This document shows positions 1 through 7,515 of a stretch of DNA of 19,882 bases, piece by piece. The position numbers were made by a program, and so were the translations under genes. The notes below the pieces were generated by a model. It was not told the DNA's origin, ran no database searches, and worked only from the letters and a program-made list of their open reading frames with translations. Positions within the stretch are counted from its first letter, which is position 1. Every line of letters starts with the position of its first letter. The stretch lies in contig JAFRLP010000128.1 in NCBI GenBank assembly GCA_017431185.1, positions 1-19,882 on the forward strand, read 5' to 3'. This DNA comes from Victivallales bacterium (lineage in GTDB: Bacteria > Verrucomicrobiota > Lentisphaeria > Oligosphaerales > Oligosphaeraceae).

Positions 1-3000
1 AAACAGGGACATCCCCCGTGTTGGCCAACGAAATGCTCCCCTTGGGCGACACGTAGTTCTTGAACAGAGATTTCTGGAACTGCTCACTGCCATTGTCCTG
101 GGCACAGGTGAGTGTGCCAGCCACCTTCAGCGCATCTCCGCCATTCCCCGCATAGAGACGGGCGGCGAATGACGCCAGTCCCATCGTCGCCCAGGCATTG
201 TCGCGGGTGGAACCCCAGGCGTTCTTGCCGTTGTCCAGAAGAATCGTCTGCAAATCCGCCGCCATCTCCAGAGCCTCGGGGGCATCGGGAAGCAGGCCCA
301 TCAGCAGATGCAGCATCATGCCTGTCCGCGTGGCGGTGGAGTCGAAGAACCACATGTCGGGAACGACTCGCCATGCCTTCTGCGCAAGAGCCTGTTTCAG
401 TATGGGCGTTCCTTCCGCAGCGTAACCAGCCTGAATCATCGTCGCACCTGCAAAGAAACGGGCAAAAGCAGTTGCCGACTCCTTGCCGGCGACAACTCTG
501 GACAATGACACGGCATCCTTTTGTCCAGCCAGCGAAAGCACATAATAGGCATACGCCTTCAAGTCGTCTGACTTGCGGTCCATGCACTCAAAAAGCGCTT
601 TCGTCAACAGTCTCACGCTCTCTTTCTCCTGCACGCCTTTCGAGGCCAGAAGGAAATGAATGGCGTATGGGGTCACCTCATTCCAGAAGAAGTTACTGTC
701 GGGCCAGGAGAGGAAACGTGTTCCTCTCTGCATGGTCAGGACCCGTTGAATGGCCTGATTGAGTTTGGACTGGGCCAGAAGCCGTCCCTGCTCCACCGTC
801 ATTGGCAGTGCGCCGATGGCGCAAAGGGAGGTCACCTCCAGGAAGGGGAATGCCGTGGAAACGGTCTGCTCCAGGCAACCATACGGATATTTCATCAGCC
901 AATCCAAGGAGTCCTTGAGGGGGGCGATGAACGGCGCATTGGCGCGCACCTCAACCCGGCGGACATCCTGCCATTCCGTCGCCTCAAAGACCTTCGCCGT
1001 TTCTCCAGGCTTGACGAGCAGATAGCGATTTCCGGTCTGAATCGAGGTCGCGGACCGGATGGTTATGGGGGATTTCCCCGAAATCATGCGTCCCCCAAGA
1101 CGCAAAGTATGGAACACCTCACCGCTGACTGGCGTCGGGGAGGCGACAGTCACTGGCACGGAGACCAGACGGCTCTCCCCCTTCGGCACGTTGATTTGGT
1201 AATGCAGCTTGTTGGCCTTGAGGAAGGCGGGCAGCGCCACATCCAGCGAGGCGGAAGTGGTGTCCAGTTCGTGGTTGAAGATCCGGAACAGAGCGTGGAA
1301 TTCGTCCCCATCCGCTGCGGCAACGGGGACGGAGGCCAGCACGCTGGCCTGTTCGCGCAGGATGATGGGACGTTCGGAGGAGCCGGTGGCCATTTCCCCT
1401 GCCGCCACCGCCATCAGCCGCAATGCGCCAGTGTGGTTCGGCAACGTCATCTCCACTGTGGTTTCCCCCGATGCGGGCACCCGAATGGGCGGGAGCACCA
1501 CCACGGCGTTTTCGGCCTGGCGAATCTGCGCGATGCGGTCACCTACCGAGGCGCCGCCGCCCGTCTGATTCGAACGCCGAATGGCCAATCCGGGATAGAT
1601 GCTGCTGTAGATGTCGTATGTCTCAAAGCCACAGACATGCCGGCCATGGAAGAACGCGAAAATGTCAGGAGTGGAATAATCGGTGAGAGCAAGTATTCCC
1701 TCATCCACCGCAAAAAGCCGCACTGTCGCCGACGTCGGCTGGCCATTGCTTTTGGCCGTGAGTCTGACTTTTATCTTTCGGGTCGGTTCCGCCTTTTCGG
1801 GAGCATCCAGCGCCAGGTCAAGCCGATGCGATGCCTGATCCAGCGGAATGCGCAGCAAAGCATAGGCGCGCGCCCAGTCGCCGCTGTCCAGTTTCGTCAC
1901 CACCGTGAGCTCCACAAAATGGTCGGCGGTCAGGATACTGGCGGGAATGGGAATCTCAAAGGTGTTTTCCCCAGGCATGACCTCCAGGGCTTTCGCCAGA
2001 TTCAGCTGGCGTTCTCCGGCTGCCGCGAAACCGAATCCGGCGCCATTCGCGGTGAATGTCACTTTCGCCGTGTCGCCAGGGCGATAGGACGGACGGTCAG
2101 TTTTCGCCGTCAGCAGATTGGGGTTGGCGGAGCGGACGGTGCCCGCGTCTCCCCACCAATGATGGAATTCGACCTCCGTCATACCCAGGACACTCTTGTC
2201 CTGCCCTTGGATTGTCATCGTCAGCTGGTAACTGCCGCATTCCTTGACTGGAACGGTGAATGTGCCGGAGGTTTTCTCTCCGATGACGACGCCCGGCAGT
2301 TCCTGTTCCTCCGCGCACACCTGAACCCACTCGCGGTTGGCGTGCCCATTGCGGGAAGAGGTGCAATACACCCATTTGTAACGCGCCAGTTTGCCCACCA
2401 GCGCCGTTCCTTTCGGGAAACTGGCCTCCTGATTCTCCCAGGTCAGGCAACGCCAATCAAAGTTCACCGTTTGTTCCTGGCTGCCGGCCTTTCGCAATCC
2501 CAGATAAGCTGGCCTTGGGTCATAGTGAACCGAGGCACGCCCTGTGACCGCCCTGGCGCCAGGCTCCTGGACAGTGGCCTCCGCCGTCAGCAAAGAGGGC
2601 AATGTGCTGTTCAGGCGGTTGGCGTCAAGCGCAAACACCAGTTCCTCACAGGGAAGTTTCTTTTTTGCAACACTTCCGAGAAGCACAGACTGTTCACGTG
2701 CCAGAGGGCCGACTTTCCACTCCTTCCAATGTGGCGGAAACGGCGCGGTTGTGGCATACAGGCTTGCACTCACGGTTCCGTTGTCCGCCAAAGTGCCAAA
2801 GTAGTACCTGGCTTCCAGATCGAATCCGAGTTTCTCGCCGGAAAGCACCTTTTCCTGCTGGGGCCTCAAAGTGACCTTGATGCGGTCAGGCGTGAAAACG
2901 CCGACCTGGAAGAAGACGTAGCCCCATTCATCCTTGCCGACCGCGCAAACGGCCTGATAGACGCCGCTTCTGGCGGAGATGGGCAACTGCACAGCCGCCT

Positions 3001-4423
3001 GGGCATAGCCGTCCGCATCAGGAGTCAGCGTACTCTTATGCAACTTGTGCCCTTCGCCGTCCGTCACGGTCAGCTGGAATGGTGTGCTGACCGCACGATA
3101 GCCTTTTTCAGTGGGCTTTCGCACAAAGGCGGTGAGCTGGACGGTTTCGCCAGGGCGATAGACGCCGCGTTCCGGGAAGACAAAGGCCTGTGGCCCATCG
3201 CGGAACAAACGTCCAGAGTTATTGAACGCCACTTTGGAGAGCTCGTTTTTCCAGGAGAATTCCTGGCGTGTGACATCATCCCCGCATTGTGCCACCAGAA
3301 TGGCGGGCGGGTCGCCGGCGGAGTTGTAGTTTTCCTCAAAATTGACCAGGGCGACGCCCGCCGCATCGGTCTGTCCCTGGGCAACCAGCTGGCGCTTTCG
3401 TGAAGTGAGCCGGAAGGACGCATTGGCGACGGGTTTTCCAGTCGTAAGGCTATGGATGGAAACCGCGGCCTTTCTTCCTTGGGTGTCCACGGTGGCAGTG
3501 ACGCCCAGGTCTGTCAGAATGACCTCCCTGTAATTGTCGTCGGACATCCAATTCCAGTCATCGAAATAGGGGTCGCCATACTGTTCCTCCCCCTGAAGCA
3601 GAACATATAGGCCAGGCTGGAGATTGACGGCCAGGTCCGCCAATTCCAAGGACATCTCCTGGCAAAGATTCGGCGGGACGTTGGTTTTGATGGTTTTGCT
3701 GGCCACCAAACGGGACAGGCGGAATCTGCGATGGTCAGCAATGTCCAGGTTCTGGTTATCCATCCTCCACAGGTTCACAGTCACTTCCTTCATGTTGTAA
3801 ACCTTGACCTTCATGGGCCAGGAGAGAATCTTCCCGCCCTTGGGCAACGGATAATATGGTCCCGCCTCCGTGAATCTAAGGAATGGACTGGGAAGCGTTC
3901 CCTTTACCATCACAGAAAATGGGGTCTTGGTGAATTGGCGGTTGCCGTCGTCGCTGTTGGTTCTGAGGCCACTTGGCAATTGGATGGCATACAGAATATC
4001 AGGATCGAACCCCCCATGCAGGATCAGTTGGGCCTGCGGTTCCTCGCTTCTCCAACTCATGTACTCCTTCAGTTCCAGTTTTCCCAGCGCTTTTGGGGCT
4101 GGTTGGATTTTGATATCGGAAAGGGCGATCTTCTGGTCTGGCGACAGATGAAGGAAAGAGACCTTCATGGTGCCAAGGCAGAATCTCCCATCATCGGCAA
4201 ACGAGCCAGTCAGCGAACTGCCAATCACCTCAATAGCTGGCTCGCCCATATTTTCTTCCGTCTTAGTGCCAAGAACAGGGACGGACGGCAGTTCAGGGAT
4301 GTTCTGCCCCACTTGCTTGTCCAGAACGCCCGCCCTGTCCCTCCAGAACTGCCAGGCATTCAGCCCCAAAGACACACACAACGCAACAATCAGGACAACA
4401 TAAATCCAGTTTCTCTTCGACAT
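1..4423 (-). CDS. Bacterial alpha-2-macroglobulin, thioester type (3' end outside window)
   Basis: This is a very large envelope protein expected to trap proteases attacking the cell. The frame is open from the ATG at 4423 down to the left edge (1,474 codons), so the C-terminus is missing. A purine-rich GAGGAGG ribosome site precedes the ATG. Residues about 6-24 form a hydrophobic helix after a basic MSKRN start, giving a signal anchor or uncleaved signal. There is no good lipobox, unlike the lipoprotein form in E. coli. Beta-sandwich MG-type domains follow. The family hallmark FAVDEGILALTDYSTPD lies around residue 906, and the thioester motif CLEQ is at residues 1183-1186 (positions 866-877), close to its place in the E. 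coli protein. After it come the helical thioester-domain repeats and the start of the last beta domain (SISLANTGDVPV). The usual full length is about 1,650 residues or more. The partner penicillin-binding protein PBP1C, often next to this gene, would lie downstream, outside the window. Confidence 0.95.
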   Translation of the reverse strand, partial: MSKRNWIYVVLIVALCVSLGLNAWQFWRDRAGVLDKQVGQNIPELPSVPVLGTKTEENMGEPAIEVIGSSLTGSFADDGRFCLGTMKVSFLHLSPDQKIALSDIKIQPAPKALGKLELKEYMSWRSEEPQAQLILHGGFDPDILYAIQLPSGLRTNSDDGNRQFTKTPFSVMVKGTLPSPFLRFTEAGPYYPLPKGGKILSWPMKVKVYNMKEVTVNLWRMDNQNLDIADHRRFRLSRLVASKTIKTNVPPNLCQEMSLELADLAVNLQPGLYVLLQGEEQYGDPYFDDWNWMSDDNYREVILTDLGVTATVDTQGRKAAVSIHSLTTGKPVANASFRLTSRKRQLVAQGQTDAAGVALVNFEENYNSAGDPPAILVAQCGDDVTRQEFSWKNELSKVAFNNSGRLFRDGPQAFVFPERGVYRPGETVQLTAFVRKPTEKGYRAVSTPFQLTVTDGEGHKLHKSTLTPDADGYAQAAVQLPISARSGVYQAVCAVGKDEWGYVFFQVGVFTPDRIKVTLRPQQEKVLSGEKLGFDLEARYYFGTLADNGTVSASLYATTAPFPPHWKEWKVGPLAREQSVLLGSVAKKKLPCEELVFALDANRLNSTLPSLLTAEATVQEPGARAVTGRASVHYDPRPAYLGLRKAGSQEQTVNFDWRCLTWENQEASFPKGTALVGKLARYKWVYCTSSRNGHANREWVQVCAEEQELPGVVIGEKTSGTFTVPVKECGSYQLTMTIQGQDKSVLGMTEVEFHHWWGDAGTVRSANPNLLTAKTDRPSYRPGDTAKVTFTANGAGFGFAAAGERQLNLAKALEVMPGENTFEIPIPASILTADHFVELTVVTKLDSGDWARAYALLRIPLDQASHRLDLALDAPEKAEPTRKIKVRLTAKSNGQPTSATVRLFAVDEGILALTDYSTPDIFAFFHGRHVCGFETYDIYSSIYPGLAIRRSNQTGGGASVGDRIAQIRQAENAVVVLPPIRVPASGETTVEMTLPNHTGALRLMAVAAGEMATGSSERPIILREQASVLASVPVAAADGDEFHALFRIFNHELDTTSASLDVALPAFLKANKLHYQINVPKGESRLVSVPVTVASPTPVSGEVFHTLRLGGRMISGKSPITIRSATSIQTGNRYLLVKPGETAKVFEATEWQDVRRVEVRANAPFIAPLKDSLDWLMKYPYGCLEQTVSTAFPFLEVTSLCAIGALPMTVEQGRLLAQSKLNQAIQRVLTMQRGTRFLSWPDSNFFWNEVTPYAIHFLLASKGVQEKESVRLLTKALFECMDRKSDDLKAYAYYVLSLAGQKDAVSLSRVVAGKESATAFARFFAGATMIQAGYAAEGTPILKQALAQKAWRVVPDMWFFDSTATRTGMMLHLLMGLLPDAPEALEMAADLQTILLDNGKNAWGSTRDNAWATMGLASFAARLYAGNGGDALKVAGTLTCAQDNGSEQFQKSLFKNYVSPKGSISLANTGDVPV

Positions 4424-4444
4424 TGGCTCCTCCTCTTGGGATGG

Positions 4445-4480
4445 AATGGTTGATTGCGACAGAACCGCCTGTCAACCATT
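4445..4480. repeat. 9-bp inverted repeat upstream of the macroglobulin gene
   Basis: AATGGTTGA (4445-4453) and its exact complement TCAACCATT (4472-4480) flank 18 bases. The repeat lies 22 bases upstream of the macroglobulin ATG, so it could be a hairpin in the 5' leader or an operator. An overlapping inner pair GACAG/CTGTC could form an alternative fold. The rest of the divergent spacer 4424-4661 holds ribosome sites and one weak promoter candidate for the plus strand. No convincing minus-strand promoter was seen. Confidence 0.45.
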
Positions 4481-4574
4481 TCAACGATTCATCCCGCCGC
4501 CATATTGGAGACTGTTAACAACAATCATGGAAAATATTCCAATCGGACAGAAGGGAAAAAAATCTCTTCGGGAC

Positions 4575-4602
4575 TTGCGAATCGCGAAATAATGATTATG
4601 TT
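4575..4602 (+). promoter_or_regulatory. Possible sigma70 promoter for the phasin-like gene
   Basis: TTGCGA (4575-4580) and TATGTT (4597-4602) are separated by 16 bases and lie about 60 bases upstream of the phasin-like ATG. Each hexamer has two mismatches to consensus, so this is only a candidate. Confidence 0.3.
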
Positions 4603-4661
4603 TTAGTGCGTCTTCCGATTGCCGAATCGAAATCTCACCCGTCTGTGAACAAGGAGCAGTT

Positions 4662-4979
4662 ATGGTCAATTTGATTGAAAAGTCGTTTCTGTTGGGTCTC
4701 GGAGCCCTCGCGGTAACCAAAAACACCGTGGAAAAGTTTGTCAATGACGCCATCAGCCAGGACAAGATGACCGTTGGCGAAGGCAGCGCTTTCCTCAAGA
4801 CCTTCGAGGAGGAGGGCGCCAAGGCCAAGGCCAACCTTGAGTCCGCGGTCATCGAAGTGCTCAAGACCAAAGGCCAGAGCCTTTTCCCCAACTACAAGGC
4901 CGTCAAGGAACTTCAGGACAAAGTTGCCGAACTGGAAGCCAAAGTCGCCGTCCTGGAAGGCTCCGGCAAGAAAGAGTAG
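4662..4979 (+). CDS. Phasin-like small helical protein
   Basis: This 105-residue protein starts at an ATG preceded by AAGGAG at good spacing. It begins with a short hydrophobic stretch (IEKSFLLGLGALAVTKNTV) and continues as one long amphipathic helix rich in A, K, E and V. It ends in a short heptad-like coiled coil (KELQDKVAELEAKVAVLE). This layout resembles the small PhaI/PhaF-type phasins that coat polyhydroxyalkanoate granules, and related helical proteins annotated 'phasin family'. No PHA synthase gene is in the window, so the granule role is inference. It could instead be a general membrane- or envelope-associated helical protein. It sits alone, with a terminator-like hairpin directly downstream, and is divergent from the macroglobulin. 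Confidence 0.65.
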   Translation: MVNLIEKSFLLGLGALAVTKNTVEKFVNDAISQDKMTVGEGSAFLKTFEEEGAKAKANLESAVIEVLKTKGQSLFPNYKAVKELQDKVAELEAKVAVLEGSGKKE

Positions 4980-5008
4980 TCCCCAGCCTCGCCTTTCCTC
5001 TGACATTC

Positions 5009-5047
5009 GGACGCGCCATTGCACCCGCACGGCGCGTCTTGTTGTTT
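5009..5047 (+). terminator. Terminator-like hairpin after the phasin-like gene
   Basis: GACGCGCC (5010-5017) pairs perfectly with GGCGCGTC (5031-5038), with a G-U extension (5009/5039) and a 13-base loop. The right arm is followed by TTGTTGTTT, an interrupted T tract. It lies 30 bases after the phasin-like stop and only about 15 bases before the folC ATG, so it may also act as an attenuator or folded leader for folC. Confidence 0.55.
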
Positions 5048-5061
5048 CCCAGCACAAGCCA

Positions 5062-6294
5062 ATGCGTGACTATTCCCCAGAAAAAGAACAGGCGTTCTTT
5101 GCCCTGTTCCGCGATTATTTCGACTCCGAAAAGGATGCAGGCAAACAGCATGACCCAGGCAACTATACCCTGGACAGAATGGCTCCCCTGGCCGAGTTGG
5201 GCGGTCATCCTGAAAAGTCCCTGAAGGTCATCCACATCGCGGGAACCAAAGGCAAGGGCACCACCAGCGCCTTCACGGCGAGCCTGCTGGCGTCCGCCGG
5301 CAGGCAAGTCGGACTGTTTACCAGCCCTCATCTCTGCACGGTGCGCGAGCGTTTCCAGGAAAACGGCCACCTGGTCTCATACGAAAGGCTTATGTCCGTC
5401 TCCCAGCCCTACCTGGCCAAAGTCAAGGCGGCCGGCCTTCATCCCAGCCTCTTTGAAATCTTCACCATCATTGCCCTGCGTCTGTTTGAGGAGGACGGCA
5501 TGGAGTACGCCGTGCTGGAAACGGGCATTGGCGGACGGGTGGACTCCACCAATTACATTTCCCATCCGCTGGTGACCGCCATCACTCCCGTCAGTTTTGA
5601 CCATCTGGCATTGCTGGGGCACACCATTGAGGCCATCGCCACGGAGAAGGCGGGCATCATCAAGCCAGGGGTTCCGCTGGTTCTGGCGCACCAGCCTTTC
5701 GCGGCGGGCGAGGCGACCATCCGTGCCAGGGCGGCCCAGGTCGGCGCCACCGTCCTGCCTCCCTGCCCAGACGACTGCTGTCAAGGCTTTGTGCCCGACG
5801 CCTTGCCCCGTTTTCTGCGCGACAATTTCACGGTGGCGCGCGCCATTGTCCAGGCCCTGGGGATTGCTCCGCGGCCGGAGCGCTTCCGGCTGCCGGAACT
5901 GCGGGCGCGCTTCGAGAGAATCCACACCAACCCGACAGTGCTTCTGGACGGGGCGCACAATGCCGACTCCATGCAGAAACTGGTCAGCGCCCTCCGCGAA
6001 CGCTATCCCGACGAGCGTTGGAATGTCGTTCTTGGCTGCGTCAGGGGCAAGGATGTCAGCGGCATGGTCAAGGCGTTGACGGACCTTCCCAATGCGCAGT
6101 TCATCCTGACCAATCCCCATACGGGCAAAGGCTCGGCGCTGGAGGAACTCAGGCTGGAGACGGCAAGGCAAGGGCTCCAGGTCATAGCGGACATCCCTGA
6201 CCTTCAACGGCGAGAGCAGTTGCCTCAGGAACGCAGTCTGCTGTTCACGGGCTCCTTCTTCACCGCCTCCATCGGCGAATCCCTCTTCGGGTAG
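5062..6294 (+). CDS. folC: Folylpolyglutamate synthase / dihydrofolate synthase
   Basis: This 410-residue Mur-ligase-family enzyme adds glutamate to dihydropteroate and/or tetrahydrofolate using ATP, in the cytoplasm. The signature P-loop HIAGTKGKGT lies at residues 58-67, followed by the folate-side motif LFTSPHL (85-91). The metal/ATP-site motif ETGIGGRVDSTN is at 153-164 and the EKAGIIKPG segment at 195-203. A DGAHN motif in the C-terminal domain binds the ligated substrate. Length matches the family. The ATG at 5062 was chosen because the homologous N-terminal helix starts there, although the open frame continues upstream to 4774 and no strong ribosome site precedes it. The stop codon overlaps the first copy of a palindromic repeat. 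Confidence 0.93.
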   Translation: MRDYSPEKEQAFFALFRDYFDSEKDAGKQHDPGNYTLDRMAPLAELGGHPEKSLKVIHIAGTKGKGTTSAFTASLLASAGRQVGLFTSPHLCTVRERFQENGHLVSYERLMSVSQPYLAKVKAAGLHPSLFEIFTIIALRLFEEDGMEYAVLETGIGGRVDSTNYISHPLVTAITPVSFDHLALLGHTIEAIATEKAGIIKPGVPLVLAHQPFAAGEATIRARAAQVGATVLPPCPDDCCQGFVPDALPRFLRDNFTVARAIVQALGIAPRPERFRLPELRARFERIHTNPTVLLDGAHNADSMQKLVSALRERYPDERWNVVLGCVRGKDVSGMVKALTDLPNAQFILTNPHTGKGSALEELRLETARQGLQVIADIPDLQRREQLPQERSLLFTGSFFTASIGESLFG

Positions 6295-6353
6295 CGGCGG
6301 CGTCCCCGCCGTCGAAAATCGCAAGCGGCGGCGTCCCGCCGCCGAAAATCGCA
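6293..6353. repeat. Two tandem copies of a 30-31 bp palindromic repeat
   Basis: Copy 1 (6293-6323) and copy 2 (6324-6353) share the pattern AGCGGCGGCGTCC(C)CGCC followed by G(T/C)CGAAAATCGCA. Each begins with an 8-bp hairpin: 6295-6302 with 6307-6314 (one G-U pair), and 6326-6333 with 6337-6344 (perfect). Both end in the same CGAAAATCGC tail. The folC TAG (6292-6294) runs into copy 1. There is no T tract, so this looks more like a dispersed REP-type intergenic element or mRNA-end stabiliser than an intrinsic terminator. Confidence 0.75.
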
Positions 6354-6373
6354 AAGCAACCACGCCTGAAGAT

Positions 6374-6401
6374 TTGCAAAACGGCACTTTGGTAGTACAT
6401 T
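6374..6401 (+). promoter_or_regulatory. Possible promoter of the cob cluster
   Basis: TTGCAA (6374-6379) and TACATT (6396-6401) are 16 bases apart, each with two mismatches to the sigma70 consensus. Initiation would fall near 6408. This favours the ATG at 6432 over the GTG at 6408 as the cobC start. Confidence 0.35.
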
Positions 6402-6431
6402 GAAATCGTGTTCGAGCAACATGGTTCGCAA

Positions 6432-6992
6432 ATGGCAGAGCAAATCATTCTCATTCGTCATGGGGAACTTCCCGAAGCCTATCAGGGGAGGTTTGTCGGT
6501 CATACCGATGCGCCGTTGTCAGAGACTGGACTGGCGCAGTGCCGGAAGGCGCTGGCTGGACTGACCTGTGATGTGCTGTTCTCCAGCCCGCTGCTGCGGG
6601 CCAGGCAGACTGCCGCCTGCATCCGTCAGGACTTCCTCCTGGAACCCCGTCTGGCGGAGATGGATTTCGGTCAATGGGATAACCTGACGTTTCGGGAAAT
6701 AGAACAGTTGGCTGCGCCCGCGCAACTCTCCACCTGGTTTCAGGACACGGAACGGATGTCCTTCCCCGGCGGGGAAAGTTTCCGGGATTTTCGGCAGCGG
6801 GTGGACTCCGCGTTCGCCTTTCTGGCGGCTCGTCAGGAGAACTGCGTGGGCGCCGTGACGCATGGCGGTGTGCTGATGCACCTGCTGGCGAAATTGCGTG
6901 GCATGCCCTCCACGCGGATGTTCGAATGTCTGCCTCCGAGGGGAAGCGTGGTGAGGTTGAGGAGTCTGAACGGTGTCTGGCGTGAGGAATAG
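6432..6992 (+). CDS. cobC: Alpha-ribazole phosphatase-like histidine phosphatase
   Basis: This 186-residue protein of the phosphoglycerate-mutase-like histidine phosphatase family has the phosphoaccepting RHGE at residues 9-12. It also has the arginine motif SSPLLRARQT (51-60), an acidic EMDFGQW (76-82) and the second histidine in THGG (143-146). The fold alone does not fix the substrate. Position directly ahead of cobU, cobT and cobS makes removal of the 5'-phosphate in cobalamin or alpha-ribazole synthesis the likely role. The frame extends to a GTG at 6408, but the ATG at 6432 places RHG at the usual distance from the N-terminus. It overlaps cobU by 20 bases, so the two are translated from one transcript. 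Confidence 0.85.
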   Translation: MAEQIILIRHGELPEAYQGRFVGHTDAPLSETGLAQCRKALAGLTCDVLFSSPLLRARQTAACIRQDFLLEPRLAEMDFGQWDNLTFREIEQLAAPAQLSTWFQDTERMSFPGGESFRDFRQRVDSAFAFLAARQENCVGAVTHGGVLMHLLAKLRGMPSTRMFECLPPRGSVVRLRSLNGVWREE

Positions 6993-7515
6993 ATTGGTTC
7001 TGGTCACGGGCGGGGCGCGCTCCGGCAAAAGCGAGTTTGCCGAGCGTCTGGTCTGCTCCGCCAGCGAAAAACGGTGTTACATCGCCACCGCTCCAGTGCT
7101 GGACGGGGAGATGGCGGACCGTGTGCGCAGGCACCAGGAACGACGTGCTGGCCAGGGGTGGATGAATCTGGAGGAGCAGTTGGATTTGCCCCGGGCGATG
7201 CGCCAGGCCGCCGAAGATGGCGCGGAGGCCATTCTGGTTGACTGCCTGACCCTTTGGATTAACAACCTGATGTACCGCAATCCCGATTTTGGCGAGACGG
7301 AGATGCGGGACGAAACAGAACGTCTGCTGGCCACGGCGTCTGTGATTCCCGCCACTGTGGCCATGGTCATCAGCGAGGTCGGCTTGGGGCTCGTGCCTGA
7401 AAGCCATCTGGGGCGAGTCTTCCGCGATTGCTCCGGACGATGCGCCCAGATGGTCGCGACAGTCGCCGCCGAGGTCCATTTGGTCGTCGCGGGGATTCCC
7501 TGGAGGCTCAAATGA
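6973..7515 (+). CDS. cobU: Adenosylcobinamide kinase / adenosylcobinamide-phosphate guanylyltransferase
   Basis: This bifunctional enzyme phosphorylates adenosylcobinamide and then transfers GMP, giving adenosyl-GDP-cobinamide for the CobS step. Its 180 residues match the family. The P-loop GGARSGKS is at residues 13-20, the segment RVRRHQERR carries the guanylylated histidine (H54), and VDCLTLWINNL (89-99) is the Walker B region. The C-terminal SEVGLGLVPE and RDCSGRCAQMVA stretches are also typical. The GTG at 6973 is chosen because GAGGAG sits about eight bases upstream. A second GTG, at 6982, is less well placed. The TGA overlaps the cobT ATG (ATGA). Confidence 0.94.
   Translation: MSGVRNRLVLVTGGARSGKSEFAERLVCSASEKRCYIATAPVLDGEMADRVRRHQERRAGQGWMNLEEQLDLPRAMRQAAEDGAEAILVDCLTLWINNLMYRNPDFGETEMRDETERLLATASVIPATVAMVISEVGLGLVPESHLGRVFRDCSGRCAQMVATVAAEVHLVVAGIPWRLK

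Noticed and set aside
656..3403. A 915-codon open frame on the plus strand.
   Set aside because: It is antisense to the macroglobulin, whose minus-strand frame shows clear family motifs. The plus-strand product has no recognisable domain and is a codon-bias shadow.
6293..6353. The two-copy repeat as a short CRISPR array.
   Set aside because: The copies are directly adjacent with no spacer between them, and there are no cas genes.
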